Positions 1-8,483 of a DNA stretch of 64,000 nt are shown here, in pieces. Position 1 is the first letter of the stretch; every line of letters starts with the position of its first letter. The notes below the pieces were generated by a model. The model had not been told where the DNA came from and did not search any database. It saw nothing but the letters and a program-made list of their open reading frames with translations. The stretch spans positions 496,001 through 560,000 of the forward strand of contig NZ_CP015378.1 in assembly GCF_001629705.1 (NCBI RefSeq), given 5' to 3'. The position numbers were made by a program, and so were the translations under genes. This stretch comes from Fictibacillus phosphorivorans. Lineage in GTDB: Bacteria > Bacillota > Bacilli > Bacillales > Fictibacillaceae.

Positions 1-1
1 A

Positions 2-436
2 CTTGGACCATCACTAAAAAATGCGTTGATCGCAATCGCGATCATCAATATTCCAACGTTTGGTCGCTTGCTGCGCTCAAGAGTCCTTAGTGTAAAAGAA
101 GAGGAATACATTACAGCAGCTCGTGCGATCGGAATGAGCGACTTCAGGATTCTAATCCACCACATCCTACCGAACAGTCTTGCTCCAATCATCGTTCAAG
201 GGACGCTAGCGATCGCAACGGCGATTATTGAAGCAGCTGCACTTGGATTCCTAGGAATGGGTGCACAGCCACCAACTCCAGAGTGGGGTAAGATGCTTGC
301 AGATTCAAAGGACTTTATCATTCAAGCACCATGGACAGTATTGTTCCCAGGTTTAGCGATCATGCTAACAGTGCTTGGATTTAACCTGATGGGTGACGGA
401 TTGCGTGACGCTCTAGATCCACGGATGAAGAGTTAG
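2..436 (+). CDS. Dipeptide/oligopeptide ABC transporter permease (DppC/OppC type), 5' truncated
   Basis: The reading frame is open to the left window edge, so only the C-terminal ~144 residues are present. It is an inner-membrane permease subunit that would pair with a DppB-like partner, two ATPases and a peptide-binding lipoprotein to the left of the window. The permease EAA-loop signature is visible (EYITAARAIGMSDFRILIHH, followed by ILPN), then hydrophobic segments and the family-typical end (GDGLRDALDPRMKS). A rho-independent terminator follows directly, so this is probably the last gene of its operon. Family assignment is secure; the substrate (di- or oligopeptide, nickel) cannot be told. 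Confidence 0.9.
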   Translation, partial: LGPSLKNALIAIAIINIPTFGRLLRSRVLSVKEEEYITAARAIGMSDFRILIHHILPNSLAPIIVQGTLAIATAIIEAAALGFLGMGAQPPTPEWGKMLADSKDFIIQAPWTVLFPGLAIMLTVLGFNLMGDGLRDALDPRMKS

Positions 437-454
437 AGATTAATGGTAAGTAAT

Positions 455-485
455 GAGGCTTGGCTTTGGCTGAGCTTCTTTTTTT
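455..485 (+). terminator. Rho-independent terminator after the peptide permease
   Basis: A GC-rich imperfect hairpin (GAGGCT arm pairing with AGCTTC through a G-T pair) is followed by seven T residues. It lies 18 bp after the permease stop and overlaps the 3' end of the convergent NERD gene. Confidence 0.6.
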
Positions 486-1458
486 ATGTGGTTTTTTCAA
501 GGAGGGGGGTTAGGTTGTAGAGTCTTGATCGATTTGTACCGGTTGAGGGTAGATTTAACGAACGAAGAAGATGGTAGGCTTGGTTGCTCGATTGTAAATT
601 TAAATACCATGCAAACTCATAGTTTGATATATGATTTGATATTAATAGTGCGTAATCTTGAAGAGCTTCAATGTGCGCAGTTTTTGATGAAGTATTACAA
701 GTAGAACAATGCCATTTCCCCCAAGTGTAGTTCATGATGGAGTGAGGACAAGTTGGACAAAAGACCCCTTTTGAGAGCTCATTCTTATTTACTTGGAAAA
801 GCTCACAAATATCTGGATCGTACGATGAGCTTAACTTAAGGAGAAGTCTTGCTAGTTTTTTAACTTGTTTTTGAGTGATGACCTCATTTGGATATTTCTG
901 TAATAGAGTTTCATACTTTTGCTGTAAACTTGAACTCTTAATTACTTTCTCATTAGCTTCTTGGTAACCTGATGCCGCTTCAATAATTGCAGCAGGATGA
1001 GTCATAACGACCAGTGTTTCGATAGGTAATATATTCATTTTGTGCTGTTCAAGTACCCTTGAAAGATGAATTTTTTGGCGAGACACTTGATCGATTGGAT
1101 TTGGGAAAGCTTCTTCTTTTTCGGCATACGTACGAATGAATTGAAAGAATTGGTCTTCAAAATAAAGATGACCAGCCATATATTTGATCTCAAGGATTGT
1201 TATGAAACTCGGAGTAATAAGAAGAGTGTCCATTTGAAAAAAATATTCACCGTCTAATATTCTAAGACCATGTAAGTAAAGAATATCCTTAGGCAGATAA
1301 CGATAAAAGTATTCGAGTGACTGCTCGCCTTTAAAGCCTGATGAATGATTTCGCAACAAATCCTGAAATTCTTGTTTCTTAAAGTGATTGGGTGGAATTC
1401 TTTTAACCAATTTAGACAATTTTGTAATAAAAATCGGTGCTTTTCTTTCTTTTTTCAA
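484..1458 (-). CDS. NERD domain protein with C-terminal zinc-ribbon-like motif
   Basis: The 324-residue protein starts at a TTG codon with a good ribosome binding site (GGAGG about 8 bases upstream). Residues ~38-150 carry the nuclease-related domain pattern: GFKGEQSLEYF, then QMDTLLITPSFITILEIK with the D and E-x-K of the nuclease-like core. A C-terminal CPTCPH...CSTC pair probably binds zinc. NERD proteins are inferred to act on DNA, but no activity is established for this branch. It is a single gene whose upstream region holds the 21-bp periodic array at 1563-1667. It has no visible partner gene. Confidence 0.8.
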   Translation of the reverse strand: MKKERKAPIFITKLSKLVKRIPPNHFKKQEFQDLLRNHSSGFKGEQSLEYFYRYLPKDILYLHGLRILDGEYFFQMDTLLITPSFITILEIKYMAGHLYFEDQFFQFIRTYAEKEEAFPNPIDQVSRQKIHLSRVLEQHKMNILPIETLVVMTHPAAIIEAASGYQEANEKVIKSSSLQQKYETLLQKYPNEVITQKQVKKLARLLLKLSSSYDPDICELFQVNKNELSKGVFCPTCPHSIMNYTWGKWHCSTCNTSSKTAHIEALQDYALLISNHISNYEFAWYLNLQSSNQAYHLLRSLNLPSTGTNRSRLYNLTPLLEKTT

Positions 1459-1562
1459 ATGAAGCGCCTCCTACAATTTTTTTAGGATCATGGAACTCCA
1501 TTTTGCCGCATTCTTACGTTTGGTTCAAAGACCAAGATACCTAATATCACATTGTAAACCGG

Positions 1563-1667
1563 TTCAATCCACAAATTTCACCTATGAATCCGCAAGAAAT
1601 AGTGTTTAATCCACGAGTTTTATCCTTGAATCCTAAAGTTTTCGTGGTTTATCCACGAGTCTACAAT
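1563..1667. repeat. 21-bp periodic array A (core TTnAATCCnC), five units
   Basis: The core AATCC (last unit TATCC) recurs at 1566, 1587, 1608, 1629 and 1650, exactly 21 bp apart each time. The core is TT(C/T/G)AATCC(A/G)C(G/A)A and the other half of each unit is variable. A degenerate sixth unit may lie at 1545. The array lies between the terminator of the exporter-like gene and the start of the NERD gene, i.e. upstream of NERD. Confidence 0.8.
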
Positions 1668-1750
1668 CTTAGACATTTTTCGACAGAGGCGTAACAATTA
1701 CTGCTTAGCCACAAACTGGTTTACCCAACCATATTCACCCCACAACCAAC

Positions 1751-1780
1751 AAAAAAACCAACCCTCAAACAAAGGGTTGG
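1751..1780 (-). terminator. Terminator of the aromatic-acid-exporter-like gene
   Basis: On the minus strand an 8-bp perfect stem (CCAACCCT with AGGGTTGG, 7-base loop) is followed by seven or more T residues. Confidence 0.85.
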
Positions 1781-1796
1781 CTTCCAATACACAATA

Positions 1797-2867
1797 TCAA
1801 TCTTCAAGCCGCTGATCCAACTGAACCTCGCTATCTTCCTGGTGGTAGTTCTTAAAGCTTTCCACCAGGGTGTTCAAGTGTTCCAATTGGTCTGCGTAAT
1901 CTATGATCAGGGCGAAGACGGGGAACAGTTCGATCCAGTCTTCGTTCTCTGGGTTTTTGTAATAGCTCATGATACAGGTCATGAGTGCTTTTTTGTTGAT
2001 GGCTTTATCCATATCGAGTGTATGCTGTGCGCGAATTTTGTCCGTGTACTTCAACAGCATCTGTTCGTGGAAGTTGGTCAAGCCATCCAGTTTTAATTGA
2101 ATCAGTTCTTGAAGAGGCTCCGGCATGTTGTTCATTTCATTTTCATGACGGTGAAGGCTCTTCAACAGTTCTAGTGCTTTGTTTGTCGTTTGGATCATCT
2201 GGCGGTAAAGAACCAGTTTGCGTGTTTTGGTATACTTGTTGCTTCTAAAATAGGTACGTTCTTCTTTATACAACAAGTAATATTGATCCATCTTAAAGCG
2301 ATTTTCTTTTAAGTGGGGCAGATCTTCTTTTAAAGCGCTATGTTCTGTAGCATGACGGGTAATCATGCGGATCCATTTTATAATTTCGTCTGTGTGATCG
2401 GATATTTTATAATACAGCTTCGTTTCGTATTTAGGTGGCATAAATACCAGGTTAACTAAAAACGCTGATAATACGCCGAGCATGATCAATAAGAAACGAT
2501 CGATCGCAAAGCCGATAAAGTTCTCCGTATGGCTTTCCATGATCACGATTACGGTAACGATGGATAACGGTATCGTTTTCGCAATCTTCATCTTTAAGTT
2601 CGCTGCGATGACAAGTACGACAACGAATCCGATAACAAAAGGGTTGTTGCCTAATAAAATAACAAAAATAATAGCAAAAATGGCACCGACCAAGTTACCT
2701 TGAACTTGTTCTAAAATGGTTTGATACGATCTATAGATGGAAGGTTGGATCGCAAATGTAGCGGCAATCGCAGCAAAAGCTGGCTGATCCAATTGAAACA
2801 ACATCGCTAAGTAGATCGATAAAGAAATGGCTAAACCCGTTTTAATCATTCGGGCTCCTAGTTTCAT
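1797..2867 (-). CDS. Aromatic acid exporter family (DUF939/FUSC-like) membrane protein
   Basis: A 356-residue protein results if translation starts at the ATG at 2867 (MKLGARMIKTGLAISL). That start has an AAAGGA ribosome binding site and begins directly at the first membrane helix; a longer frame upstream adds an uncharacteristic 41 residues. The N-terminal ~150 residues form several hydrophobic helices (ILLGNNPFVIGFVVVLVIAA, FLLIMLGVLSAFLVNLVF). The C-terminal half is a charged, helical cytoplasmic domain. The arrangement matches the ArAE_1/DUF939 family, represented in B. subtilis by YgaE, which is likewise next to the hemL paralogue gsaB. Export of aromatic compounds is a family inference only. 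Confidence 0.8.
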   Translation of the reverse strand: MKLGARMIKTGLAISLSIYLAMLFQLDQPAFAAIAATFAIQPSIYRSYQTILEQVQGNLVGAIFAIIFVILLGNNPFVIGFVVVLVIAANLKMKIAKTIPLSIVTVIVIMESHTENFIGFAIDRFLLIMLGVLSAFLVNLVFMPPKYETKLYYKISDHTDEIIKWIRMITRHATEHSALKEDLPHLKENRFKMDQYYLLYKEERTYFRSNKYTKTRKLVLYRQMIQTTNKALELLKSLHRHENEMNNMPEPLQELIQLKLDGLTNFHEQMLLKYTDKIRAQHTLDMDKAINKKALMTCIMSYYKNPENEDWIELFPVFALIIDYADQLEHLNTLVESFKNYHQEDSEVQLDQRLED

Positions 2868-3032
2868 AACTGCAATAATTCCTTTCTCATAAAAAATGTT
2901 AATAATCTCAAACACTATAAACTGTTTCGTCCTTTTAATCAAGTAAATATCTGTTAACAAATTGTGAAAAGTAACAGACCTATATACCATATGAAAATCA
3001 TATACCCTCTATTACAGGTTTTCCCTTAAATC

Positions 3033-3063
3033 AAAAAAAGAATCCGTGCGATGACGGATTCTT
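3033..3063 (-). terminator. Terminator of hemL
   Basis: Minus-strand hairpin with a 10-bp perfect stem (AAGAATCCGT with ACGGATTCTT, 6-base loop) followed by a run of seven T. Confidence 0.9.
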
Positions 3064-3092
3064 ACATTTACTTATCATTTACGTATAAAAAC

Positions 3093-4379
3093 TTATAGTG
3101 AGCTGAACGCTCTTCCAGCTGCTTCAATCGTAGCGCGAACGTCTTCTTCGGTGTGTGCAGTTGTTAAGAACATCGCTTCATACTTAGATGGTGCGAGATT
3201 GATTCCTTCATGAAGCATGTGTTTGAAGTATCTTCCGAAGATCTCGCCATCTGTTGCTTCTGCTTGTACATAGTTCTCGATCTTTTCGTTTGAAAAATAA
3301 AGTGTTAAAGCACCTTTCAAACGGTTGATTGTTACGGAAACACTATGTTTCTCAGCTTGTTCAAGTAAACCTTTTTCAAGAATCGCACCCAAGCGGTCCA
3401 TTTCCTCGTAAACGCCTTCTTGCTTTAAAACTTCTAAGCAAGCAATCCCTGCTGAGATCGAAGCTGGGTTTCCTGCCATCGTTCCTGCTTGGTACGCAGG
3501 TCCAAGTGGTGCTACTTTTTCCATGATTTCTTGTTTACCACCGTACGCCCCGATCGGCAGACCGCCACCGATAATCTTTCCAAGGGCTGTCATGTCAGGT
3601 TTTACACCTAAAAGATCTTGCGCACCGCCATACATAAAACGGAAAGCAGTAATGACTTCATCATAGATTACAAGTGCACCATGCTCATGAGTAATGTCAT
3701 TAACAGCTTGCAAGAAGCCTTCTTTCGGTTCAACGATTCCGAAGTTTCCAACAATCGGTTCTACTAAAACGGCAGCGATCTGGTCTCCCCATTTGTCCAT
3801 CGCAATACGATAAGCATCAACATCATTAAATGGAACGGTGATCACTTCTTGTGCGATAGATTTCGGAACACCAGCTGAGTCTGGGGTACCTAATGTAGAA
3901 GGACCAGAGCCAGCTGCGACAAGAACAAGATCGGAATGGCCGTGATAGCATCCAGCAAACTTGATGATCTTATCGCGTCCTGTATAAGCACGAGCAACGC
4001 GGATCGTTGTCATAATCGCCTCTGTTCCAGAGTTTACGAAACGAACTTTATCCATAGCAGGCATCGCTTCTTTTAACATCTTCGCAAATTTCACTTCAAG
4101 AGAAGTAGGCGTTCCATAGAGAACCCCATTTTCTGCGGCTCTCACTATCGCCTTTGTGATATGAGGATGAGCATGTCCGGTAATAATAGGACCATAAGCA
4201 GCGAGATAATCGATATAACGATTGCCGTCTTCATCCCAAAAATATGCGCCTTTTGCGCGTTCCATAAACACGGGTGCACCGCCGCCGACTGCTTTAAATG
4301 ATCGGGATGGGCTGTTTACACCCCCAACAATATGTAGAAGCGCTTCATCATATAGTGCTTCAGATTTCGTGTGATTCAT
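3093..4379 (-). CDS. hemL: Glutamate-1-semialdehyde 2,1-aminomutase
   Basis: This PLP enzyme converts glutamate-1-semialdehyde to 5-aminolevulinate, the tetrapyrrole precursor of heme and cobalamin, in the cytosol. The length of 428 residues matches the family. Visible signatures are [15 protein letters not shown] at the N-terminus, the class-III aminotransferase block [12 protein letters not shown], and the PLP lysine in [17 protein letters not shown]. The start has a strong AGGAGG ribosome binding site. It stands alone rather than in a hem operon, and its neighbourhood (DUF939 protein, bcp, perR) corresponds to B. subtilis gsaB, the second hemL paralogue, so this may be gsaB rather than the hemAXCDBL copy. 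Confidence 0.93.
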   Translation of the reverse strand: MNHTKSEALYDEALLHIVGGVNSPSRSFKAVGGGAPVFMERAKGAYFWDEDGNRYIDYLAAYGPIITGHAHPHITKAIVRAAENGVLYGTPTSLEVKFAKMLKEAMPAMDKVRFVNSGTEAIMTTIRVARAYTGRDKIIKFAGCYHGHSDLVLVAAGSGPSTLGTPDSAGVPKSIAQEVITVPFNDVDAYRIAMDKWGDQIAAVLVEPIVGNFGIVEPKEGFLQAVNDITHEHGALVIYDEVITAFRFMYGGAQDLLGVKPDMTALGKIIGGGLPIGAYGGKQEIMEKVAPLGPAYQAGTMAGNPASISAGIACLEVLKQEGVYEEMDRLGAILEKGLLEQAEKHSVSVTINRLKGALTLYFSNEKIENYVQAEATDGEIFGRYFKHMLHEGINLAPSKYEAMFLTTAHTEEDVRATIEAAGRAFSSL

Positions 4380-4654
4380 CTATAAATACCTCCTGTAAAC
4401 GATACGTCAGTTCAGTTCAATTCATATTGTAGCATGAATAAGCGCGAGGAACAGTGATGGGAAACTATGACAAGATAGTCTCAAGTATTTGAGTTTATGA
4501 ACGGGATTGGAGTAAACTATTCGAGTGCCTGGAGTTTCTTTATTAGGAAACTTTAAATTTTACGTTAGCAGAATTGAGGGCTTTCCAGTTTTTGTTCAAA
4601 GCTCTTTTCTAAAGATAAGTTACTTTTAGTTCTTTTCATTCTCTTCTTTGACAA

Positions 4655-4783
4655 GTTAATTGAAGTGCAAGGTGCGAGACTCCTGCGGGACGAGCGGTCA
4701 GGTGAGACCCTTAATGGCGCATAGCGGCAAGGGGCTCACCGGTCGCCCCGCGGAAAGCGAAGCAACCTGGAGCGGAAATTAAC
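4655..4783 (+). repeat. Dispersed 128-bp palindromic repeat, copy 1
   Basis: 129 bp bounded by GTTAAT...ATTAAC. It has the shared blocks GAGACTCCTGCGGGAC, GGTGAGACCCTTAA, GGGGCTCACCGGTCGCCCCG and CGGAAAGCGAAGC, which also occur at 13815, 26457 (inverted), 32710 and 50607. GGTGAG pairs with CTCACC, and the flanking GC blocks pair imperfectly, so the element can fold into a long hairpin. It ends 48 bp before the ABC exporter start codon. No credible protein is encoded. Confidence 0.9.
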
Positions 4784-4831
4784 TACTATTTGAACAACAT
4801 TTATAGCGAAAAAAATTACGGAGGCATTTCT

Positions 4832-5848
4832 ATGCAGAACATTATAGATGTACAAGGTTTAAAAAAAGAATTTAAATCCTTCTCCAGCCGATCAGGTCTG
4901 AAGGGGGCGTTTCGTGATCTTTTCACACGAAACTATACGATCAAGACAGCAGTGGATGACATCTCTTTTACGATAAAAAAAGGAGAGATGGTCGGTTATA
5001 TCGGAGAGAACGGTGCGGGTAAATCGACTTCCATTAAGATGCTGACAGGGATCCTCACACCGACTGACGGAAAAATTGTCGTTAACGGTATGAATCCGCA
5101 TAAAGAGCGGGAGAAGTTTGTAAAAACAATTGGCGTAGTCTTTGGCCAAAGATCGCAGTTATGGTGGGATATTGCCGTTCAGGAATCGTTCAGACTCCTA
5201 AAGAAAATCTACAATGTTCCGGATCAGCAGTACGAAGAGCATATGAAAGATGTAATTGAGACGCTTGATATCGGGCCGTTGCTCGACAAGCCTGTCCGCA
5301 AGCTTTCACTTGGACAAAGAATGCGCTGTGAACTGGCTGCAGCCCTTATTCATAATCCGCCTTTATTGTTTCTGGACGAGCCGACGATCGGACTTGATGT
5401 GCTCGTGAAACTGAAAATCCGTGAGTTTTTAAAAAGAATCAACGAGAAATACGGGACGACGATTCTTTTAACAACGCATGATCTTTCTGACATTGAAGCC
5501 CTTTGTGAAAGAGTGGTTATGCTCGATGAGGGTAAAATCATTTATGATGGACCGCTAAAAGAACTTCGTGAAAACTGGGCAGAAGGAAAGCAGATTCAAT
5601 TCCAGTTTAGTGAAGAAGCAACGATGGAAGAGTTACAGCATCTTACGCAAGAACATCTCGTGGTTTGGGAAAAAGGCGAGAGTGATCTAGTATGGGTTGC
5701 TTCTGTTGAAGCGGACGAGACCGTAATTTCAGGTGTCATCGGTAAAGTGACAGCGGCTAAGAAGATTGCTGACTTGAAGATCCTTGAGATTTCGACAGAA
5801 GAGATCATTCGAAATATTTATGTTGAAGGTGCTGTTCGTCATGGGTAA
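4832..5848 (+). CDS. ABC transporter ATP-binding protein (ABC-2 exporter)
   Basis: A 338-residue ATPase starting at the ATG at 4832, preceded by ACGGAGG. It has Walker A GENGAGKST, a Q-loop region (VVFGQRSQLWWD), the signature LSLGQRMRCELAAAL, Walker B LLFLDEPTIGLD and the switch histidine in LLTTHDLSD. The ~80-residue tail after the nucleotide-binding domain is typical of drug/polysaccharide-type ABC-2 exporters. Its last codons overlap the next permease by 8 bp, so the two are translationally coupled. Together with the two permeases it makes a complete export system of unknown cargo. Confidence 0.93.
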   Translation: MQNIIDVQGLKKEFKSFSSRSGLKGAFRDLFTRNYTIKTAVDDISFTIKKGEMVGYIGENGAGKSTSIKMLTGILTPTDGKIVVNGMNPHKEREKFVKTIGVVFGQRSQLWWDIAVQESFRLLKKIYNVPDQQYEEHMKDVIETLDIGPLLDKPVRKLSLGQRMRCELAAALIHNPPLLFLDEPTIGLDVLVKLKIREFLKRINEKYGTTILLTTHDLSDIEALCERVVMLDEGKIIYDGPLKELRENWAEGKQIQFQFSEEATMEELQHLTQEHLVVWEKGESDLVWVASVEADETVISGVIGKVTAAKKIADLKILEISTEEIIRNIYVEGAVRHG

Positions 5849-6632
5849 GTATATCGAGATGATTCGCATCCGTTTTTTAATGATGCTCGCATACCGAACT
5901 AACTATTACAGTGGAATTCTCATATACAGCATCAATATTGGAGCTTACTACTTTCTATGGAGTGCCATCTATGGAGGCAAAGAAAACATACAAGGTCTTT
6001 CTATCACCCAGATGACTACGTATATTGCTGTCGCATGGATGGCGAGAGCCTTTTATTTTAACAACATCGATCGAGAGATTGCGATGGAGATAAAAGAGGG
6101 AAAAGTGGCCGTAGAGATGGTTCGTCCTTATCCTTATTTAAACATGAAGATGATGCAGGGACTGGGTGAAGGGATTTTCCGACTGTTATTCTTCTCTGTT
6201 CCTGGAATGATTATCGTTGCGCTCGTGTTTCCTATTGAGCTCTCCACGAATGCAAGTACATGGTTGTTATTTTTCCTATCGATCACGTTTAGTTTTATCA
6301 TCAACACACAGATCAATTTATTAGCAGGAATTGCAACTTTCTTCTTATTTAACAATGATGGATTGATTCGTGCGAAACGTGTTGTGATCGATTTGTTTTC
6401 AGGACTTATCTTACCGCTCAGTTTTTATCCGATGTGGGCTCAGAACGTGATGAGCTATTTACCGTTTCAAGGGATCAGCTATATCCCGAGTATGATTTTT
6501 ACTGAAGGGTTTAAAGGCTCACAGATCTATGAAGCCCTTCTTAACCAAGCGGTTTGGTCGCTTCTCTTAATCATTCCTGTGTATGGTCTTTGGATTTTAG
6601 CGAAGCGACAGCTTGTGGTTCAAGGGGGTTAA
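5841..6632 (+). CDS. ABC-2 family permease, first subunit
   Basis: The start chosen is the ATG at 5841 (MGKYIEMIRIRFLMMLAYR), which has GAAGGTG upstream; a longer frame begins inside the ATPase gene. The 263-residue protein has about six hydrophobic segments and a conserved cytosolic loop (YFNNIDREIAMEIKEGKVAVE, then RPYPY). It resembles the DUF990/ABC2_membrane_6 permeases that work as pairs with a daunorubicin-type ATPase. It is the middle gene of the three-gene exporter operon. Confidence 0.88.
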   Translation: MGKYIEMIRIRFLMMLAYRTNYYSGILIYSINIGAYYFLWSAIYGGKENIQGLSITQMTTYIAVAWMARAFYFNNIDREIAMEIKEGKVAVEMVRPYPYLNMKMMQGLGEGIFRLLFFSVPGMIIVALVFPIELSTNASTWLLFFLSITFSFIINTQINLLAGIATFFLFNNDGLIRAKRVVIDLFSGLILPLSFYPMWAQNVMSYLPFQGISYIPSMIFTEGFKGSQIYEALLNQAVWSLLLIIPVYGLWILAKRQLVVQGG

Positions 6633-6638
6633 TAGCAG

Positions 6639-7424
6639 ATGGAGTATATTTCAATCTTTTTTCAATACGTTGGACAATATTTAAAAACAAGACTTACGTA
6701 TCGTGCCGATATGATAGTCGAAATCTTTTCAGATCTATTATTTCAAGCAGTAAATTTAGTTTTTATCCTCGTCGTATTCGGCCATACAAACCTACTTGCC
6801 GGATGGAGTAAGGATGAGATGATCTTTATTTACGGATTCTTCTTAGTTCCATTCTCGATCTTTGCTTCTTTCTTTAATATTTGGGATTTTACAGACAGAT
6901 ATATTGTAAAAGGCGAGATGGATCGTATCTTAACAAGACCGGTCCATAGTCTTTTTCAAATTGTACTCGAAAGAATGGAGTTAGAATCACTTTTTGGTGT
7001 AGTAACAGGATTAGTTGTTATGTTCTATGCAGGTGATAAACTTGGGCTTGAGATCAGTTGGTACGATCCGTTTATCTTCATTCTATTAGTAATAGGTGGA
7101 GCACTCGTCTATGCAGGTATCTTTATTGCGCTTGCAACGATTGGATTCTGGTCAGATTCCCGAACAGATATTATGCCGATGATGTACAACATCGGAAACT
7201 ATGGAAGATATCCGGTTGATATTTATAACAAAGTGATCAAGTATGTGTTAACGTGGATCCTTCCATTCGCGTTTGTCGGTGTATATCCGTCTTCCTATTT
7301 TTTAAAACGGGAAGAGTGGTATACGTATGCGTTCTTAACACCAGTTGTTGGACTCGTGTTTTTCTTAATCGCTGTAACGTTATGGAACGTTGGGGTGACG
7401 AAGTATAGAGGTGCTGGTAACTAA
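6639..7424 (+). CDS. ABC-2 family permease, second subunit
   Basis: A 261-residue integral membrane protein starting 6 bp after the first permease. The layout is parallel to its partner, with an N-terminal RADMIVEIFSDLLFQAVN segment and the loop DRYIVKGEMDRILTRPVHSL that matches the GKVAVEMVRPYPY loop of the first subunit. Five to six membrane segments are visible. The pair probably forms a heterodimeric pore. A terminator follows immediately, closing the operon. Confidence 0.88.
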   Translation: MEYISIFFQYVGQYLKTRLTYRADMIVEIFSDLLFQAVNLVFILVVFGHTNLLAGWSKDEMIFIYGFFLVPFSIFASFFNIWDFTDRYIVKGEMDRILTRPVHSLFQIVLERMELESLFGVVTGLVVMFYAGDKLGLEISWYDPFIFILLVIGGALVYAGIFIALATIGFWSDSRTDIMPMMYNIGNYGRYPVDIYNKVIKYVLTWILPFAFVGVYPSSYFLKREEWYTYAFLTPVVGLVFFLIAVTLWNVGVTKYRGAGN

Positions 7425-7428
7425 AGAA

Positions 7429-7463
7429 AAACCGTTCTCCTTCAGAGGGAGAGCGGTTTTTTG
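7429..7463 (+). terminator. Terminator of the ABC-2 exporter operon
   Basis: An 11-bp stem (AACCGTTCTCC with GGAGAGCGGTT, one G-T pair, 6-7-base loop) is followed by six T. The opposite strand also ends in a T-rich run, so it may serve the convergent permease operon too. Confidence 0.85.
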
Positions 7464-7559
7464 TTGTTTCATCAATTGATACTAGATTTGTTTTGCGTAA
7501 ACGAGTTACCTGAAAAGGAAATACTCTCAAAAAGCAACAAGGAAACGAAAACAGCTAGT

Positions 7560-8483
7560 TCATTTAAACAAAGATCGTTTGTTAACATGATGTTCAAGAT
7601 CTTTCGTCATCATGTTAATGCAAAGCACAAGAAGCGCGAAGGCGGTTACAGGAACCAAAACGATAAAAGGTTCAAGCATGAGTTCCTTGTGATAGGCGGA
7701 AATCAGTCCAGTCCATTCATTAGAGACTGTTGCATAATTGATGAATTGGTCATGTTCTTGACCGGAAGTGATTTGCACACCTCCAATAAAAAGCTGATAG
7801 ATTGCTAAATGAAGCATCAATGTAAGAACATGTGCAAATTGGCGGCCTGCTATAACAATCAGTCGTGGCCATAAATGGGGGAGAATATGTTTTGTTGTGA
7901 TTTGAAAGTAAGAAGCACCCATGAGTTTGGAACAATTAACATATTCCGTTCTAGATAGCAGTTCAGTCGTCTCAGCGATTATTTTCCCAAGTTGCAGAAC
8001 ACCAACTGCGATAAGAACAAGCAACTGAACAAATAATGTCTCTGAAGTTGTAAACATAGGCTCGTTTCTTAATTCGTAAAAAAGAAAAGGTGACAAAGTA
8101 AGCAGTACAATAAGGGATTGTGGAACGTATTGAAAGCTTTGTATCAGATCGCTAAACCAGCTGCTTTTAAACAAGCGTTTAAAAAACAATCCCAAGATAA
8201 AAGAAACAAAGATTCGTCCTATCGTTATGATACAGGCAAAAAGAATCGTATATTTAGCACCGTCAATTAAGTTATAAAATAAATCTTTTCCATAACGATC
8301 TGTGCCAAACCAATTCTCTTTAGAAGGACTATAAGGCGGAATCTCTAACTTTTTTAATGCAACAGAGTATCTAAATGGGTTTATTTCAGGTTCAGAAAGG
8401 ACTAATGGAAAGACAATACTTGCAGATACAATGAACAGCAGTAAGAAGAGACCTGTAAAGAAAAGAGGTACTTTACTCAGCAT
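7560..8483 (-). CDS. Oligopeptide-type ABC permease (OppC/DppC-like)
   Basis: A 307-residue permease with an N-terminal membrane anchor, the extracytoplasmic motif NWFGTDRYGKDLFYNLIDGA characteristic of OppC/DppC, and an EAA-type loop (EYVNCSKLMGASYFQITTKH, then ILPH). The start has a perfect GAGGAGG ribosome binding site and overlaps the end of the upstream OppB-like gene by 11 bp. No ATPase or binding-protein gene is in the same operon, so it must borrow these or form a divergent transporter. Confidence 0.85.
   Translation of the reverse strand: MLSKVPLFFTGLFLLLFIVSASIVFPLVLSEPEINPFRYSVALKKLEIPPYSPSKENWFGTDRYGKDLFYNLIDGAKYTILFACIITIGRIFVSFILGLFFKRLFKSSWFSDLIQSFQYVPQSLIVLLTLSPFLFYELRNEPMFTTSETLFVQLLVLIAVGVLQLGKIIAETTELLSRTEYVNCSKLMGASYFQITTKHILPHLWPRLIVIAGRQFAHVLTLMLHLAIYQLFIGGVQITSGQEHDQFINYATVSNEWTGLISAYHKELMLEPFIVLVPVTAFALLVLCINMMTKDLEHHVNKRSLFK

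Noticed and set aside
1563..1667. CRISPR array
   Set aside because: The repeat core is only ~10 bp and the unit 21 bp, far below CRISPR repeat and spacer sizes, and no cas genes are present. The same applies to the other 21-bp arrays.
4441..4560. Further 21-bp array before repeat copy 1
   Set aside because: GAGT words occur at 4491, 4510, 4523 and 4532 but the spacings (19, 13, 9) are irregular.
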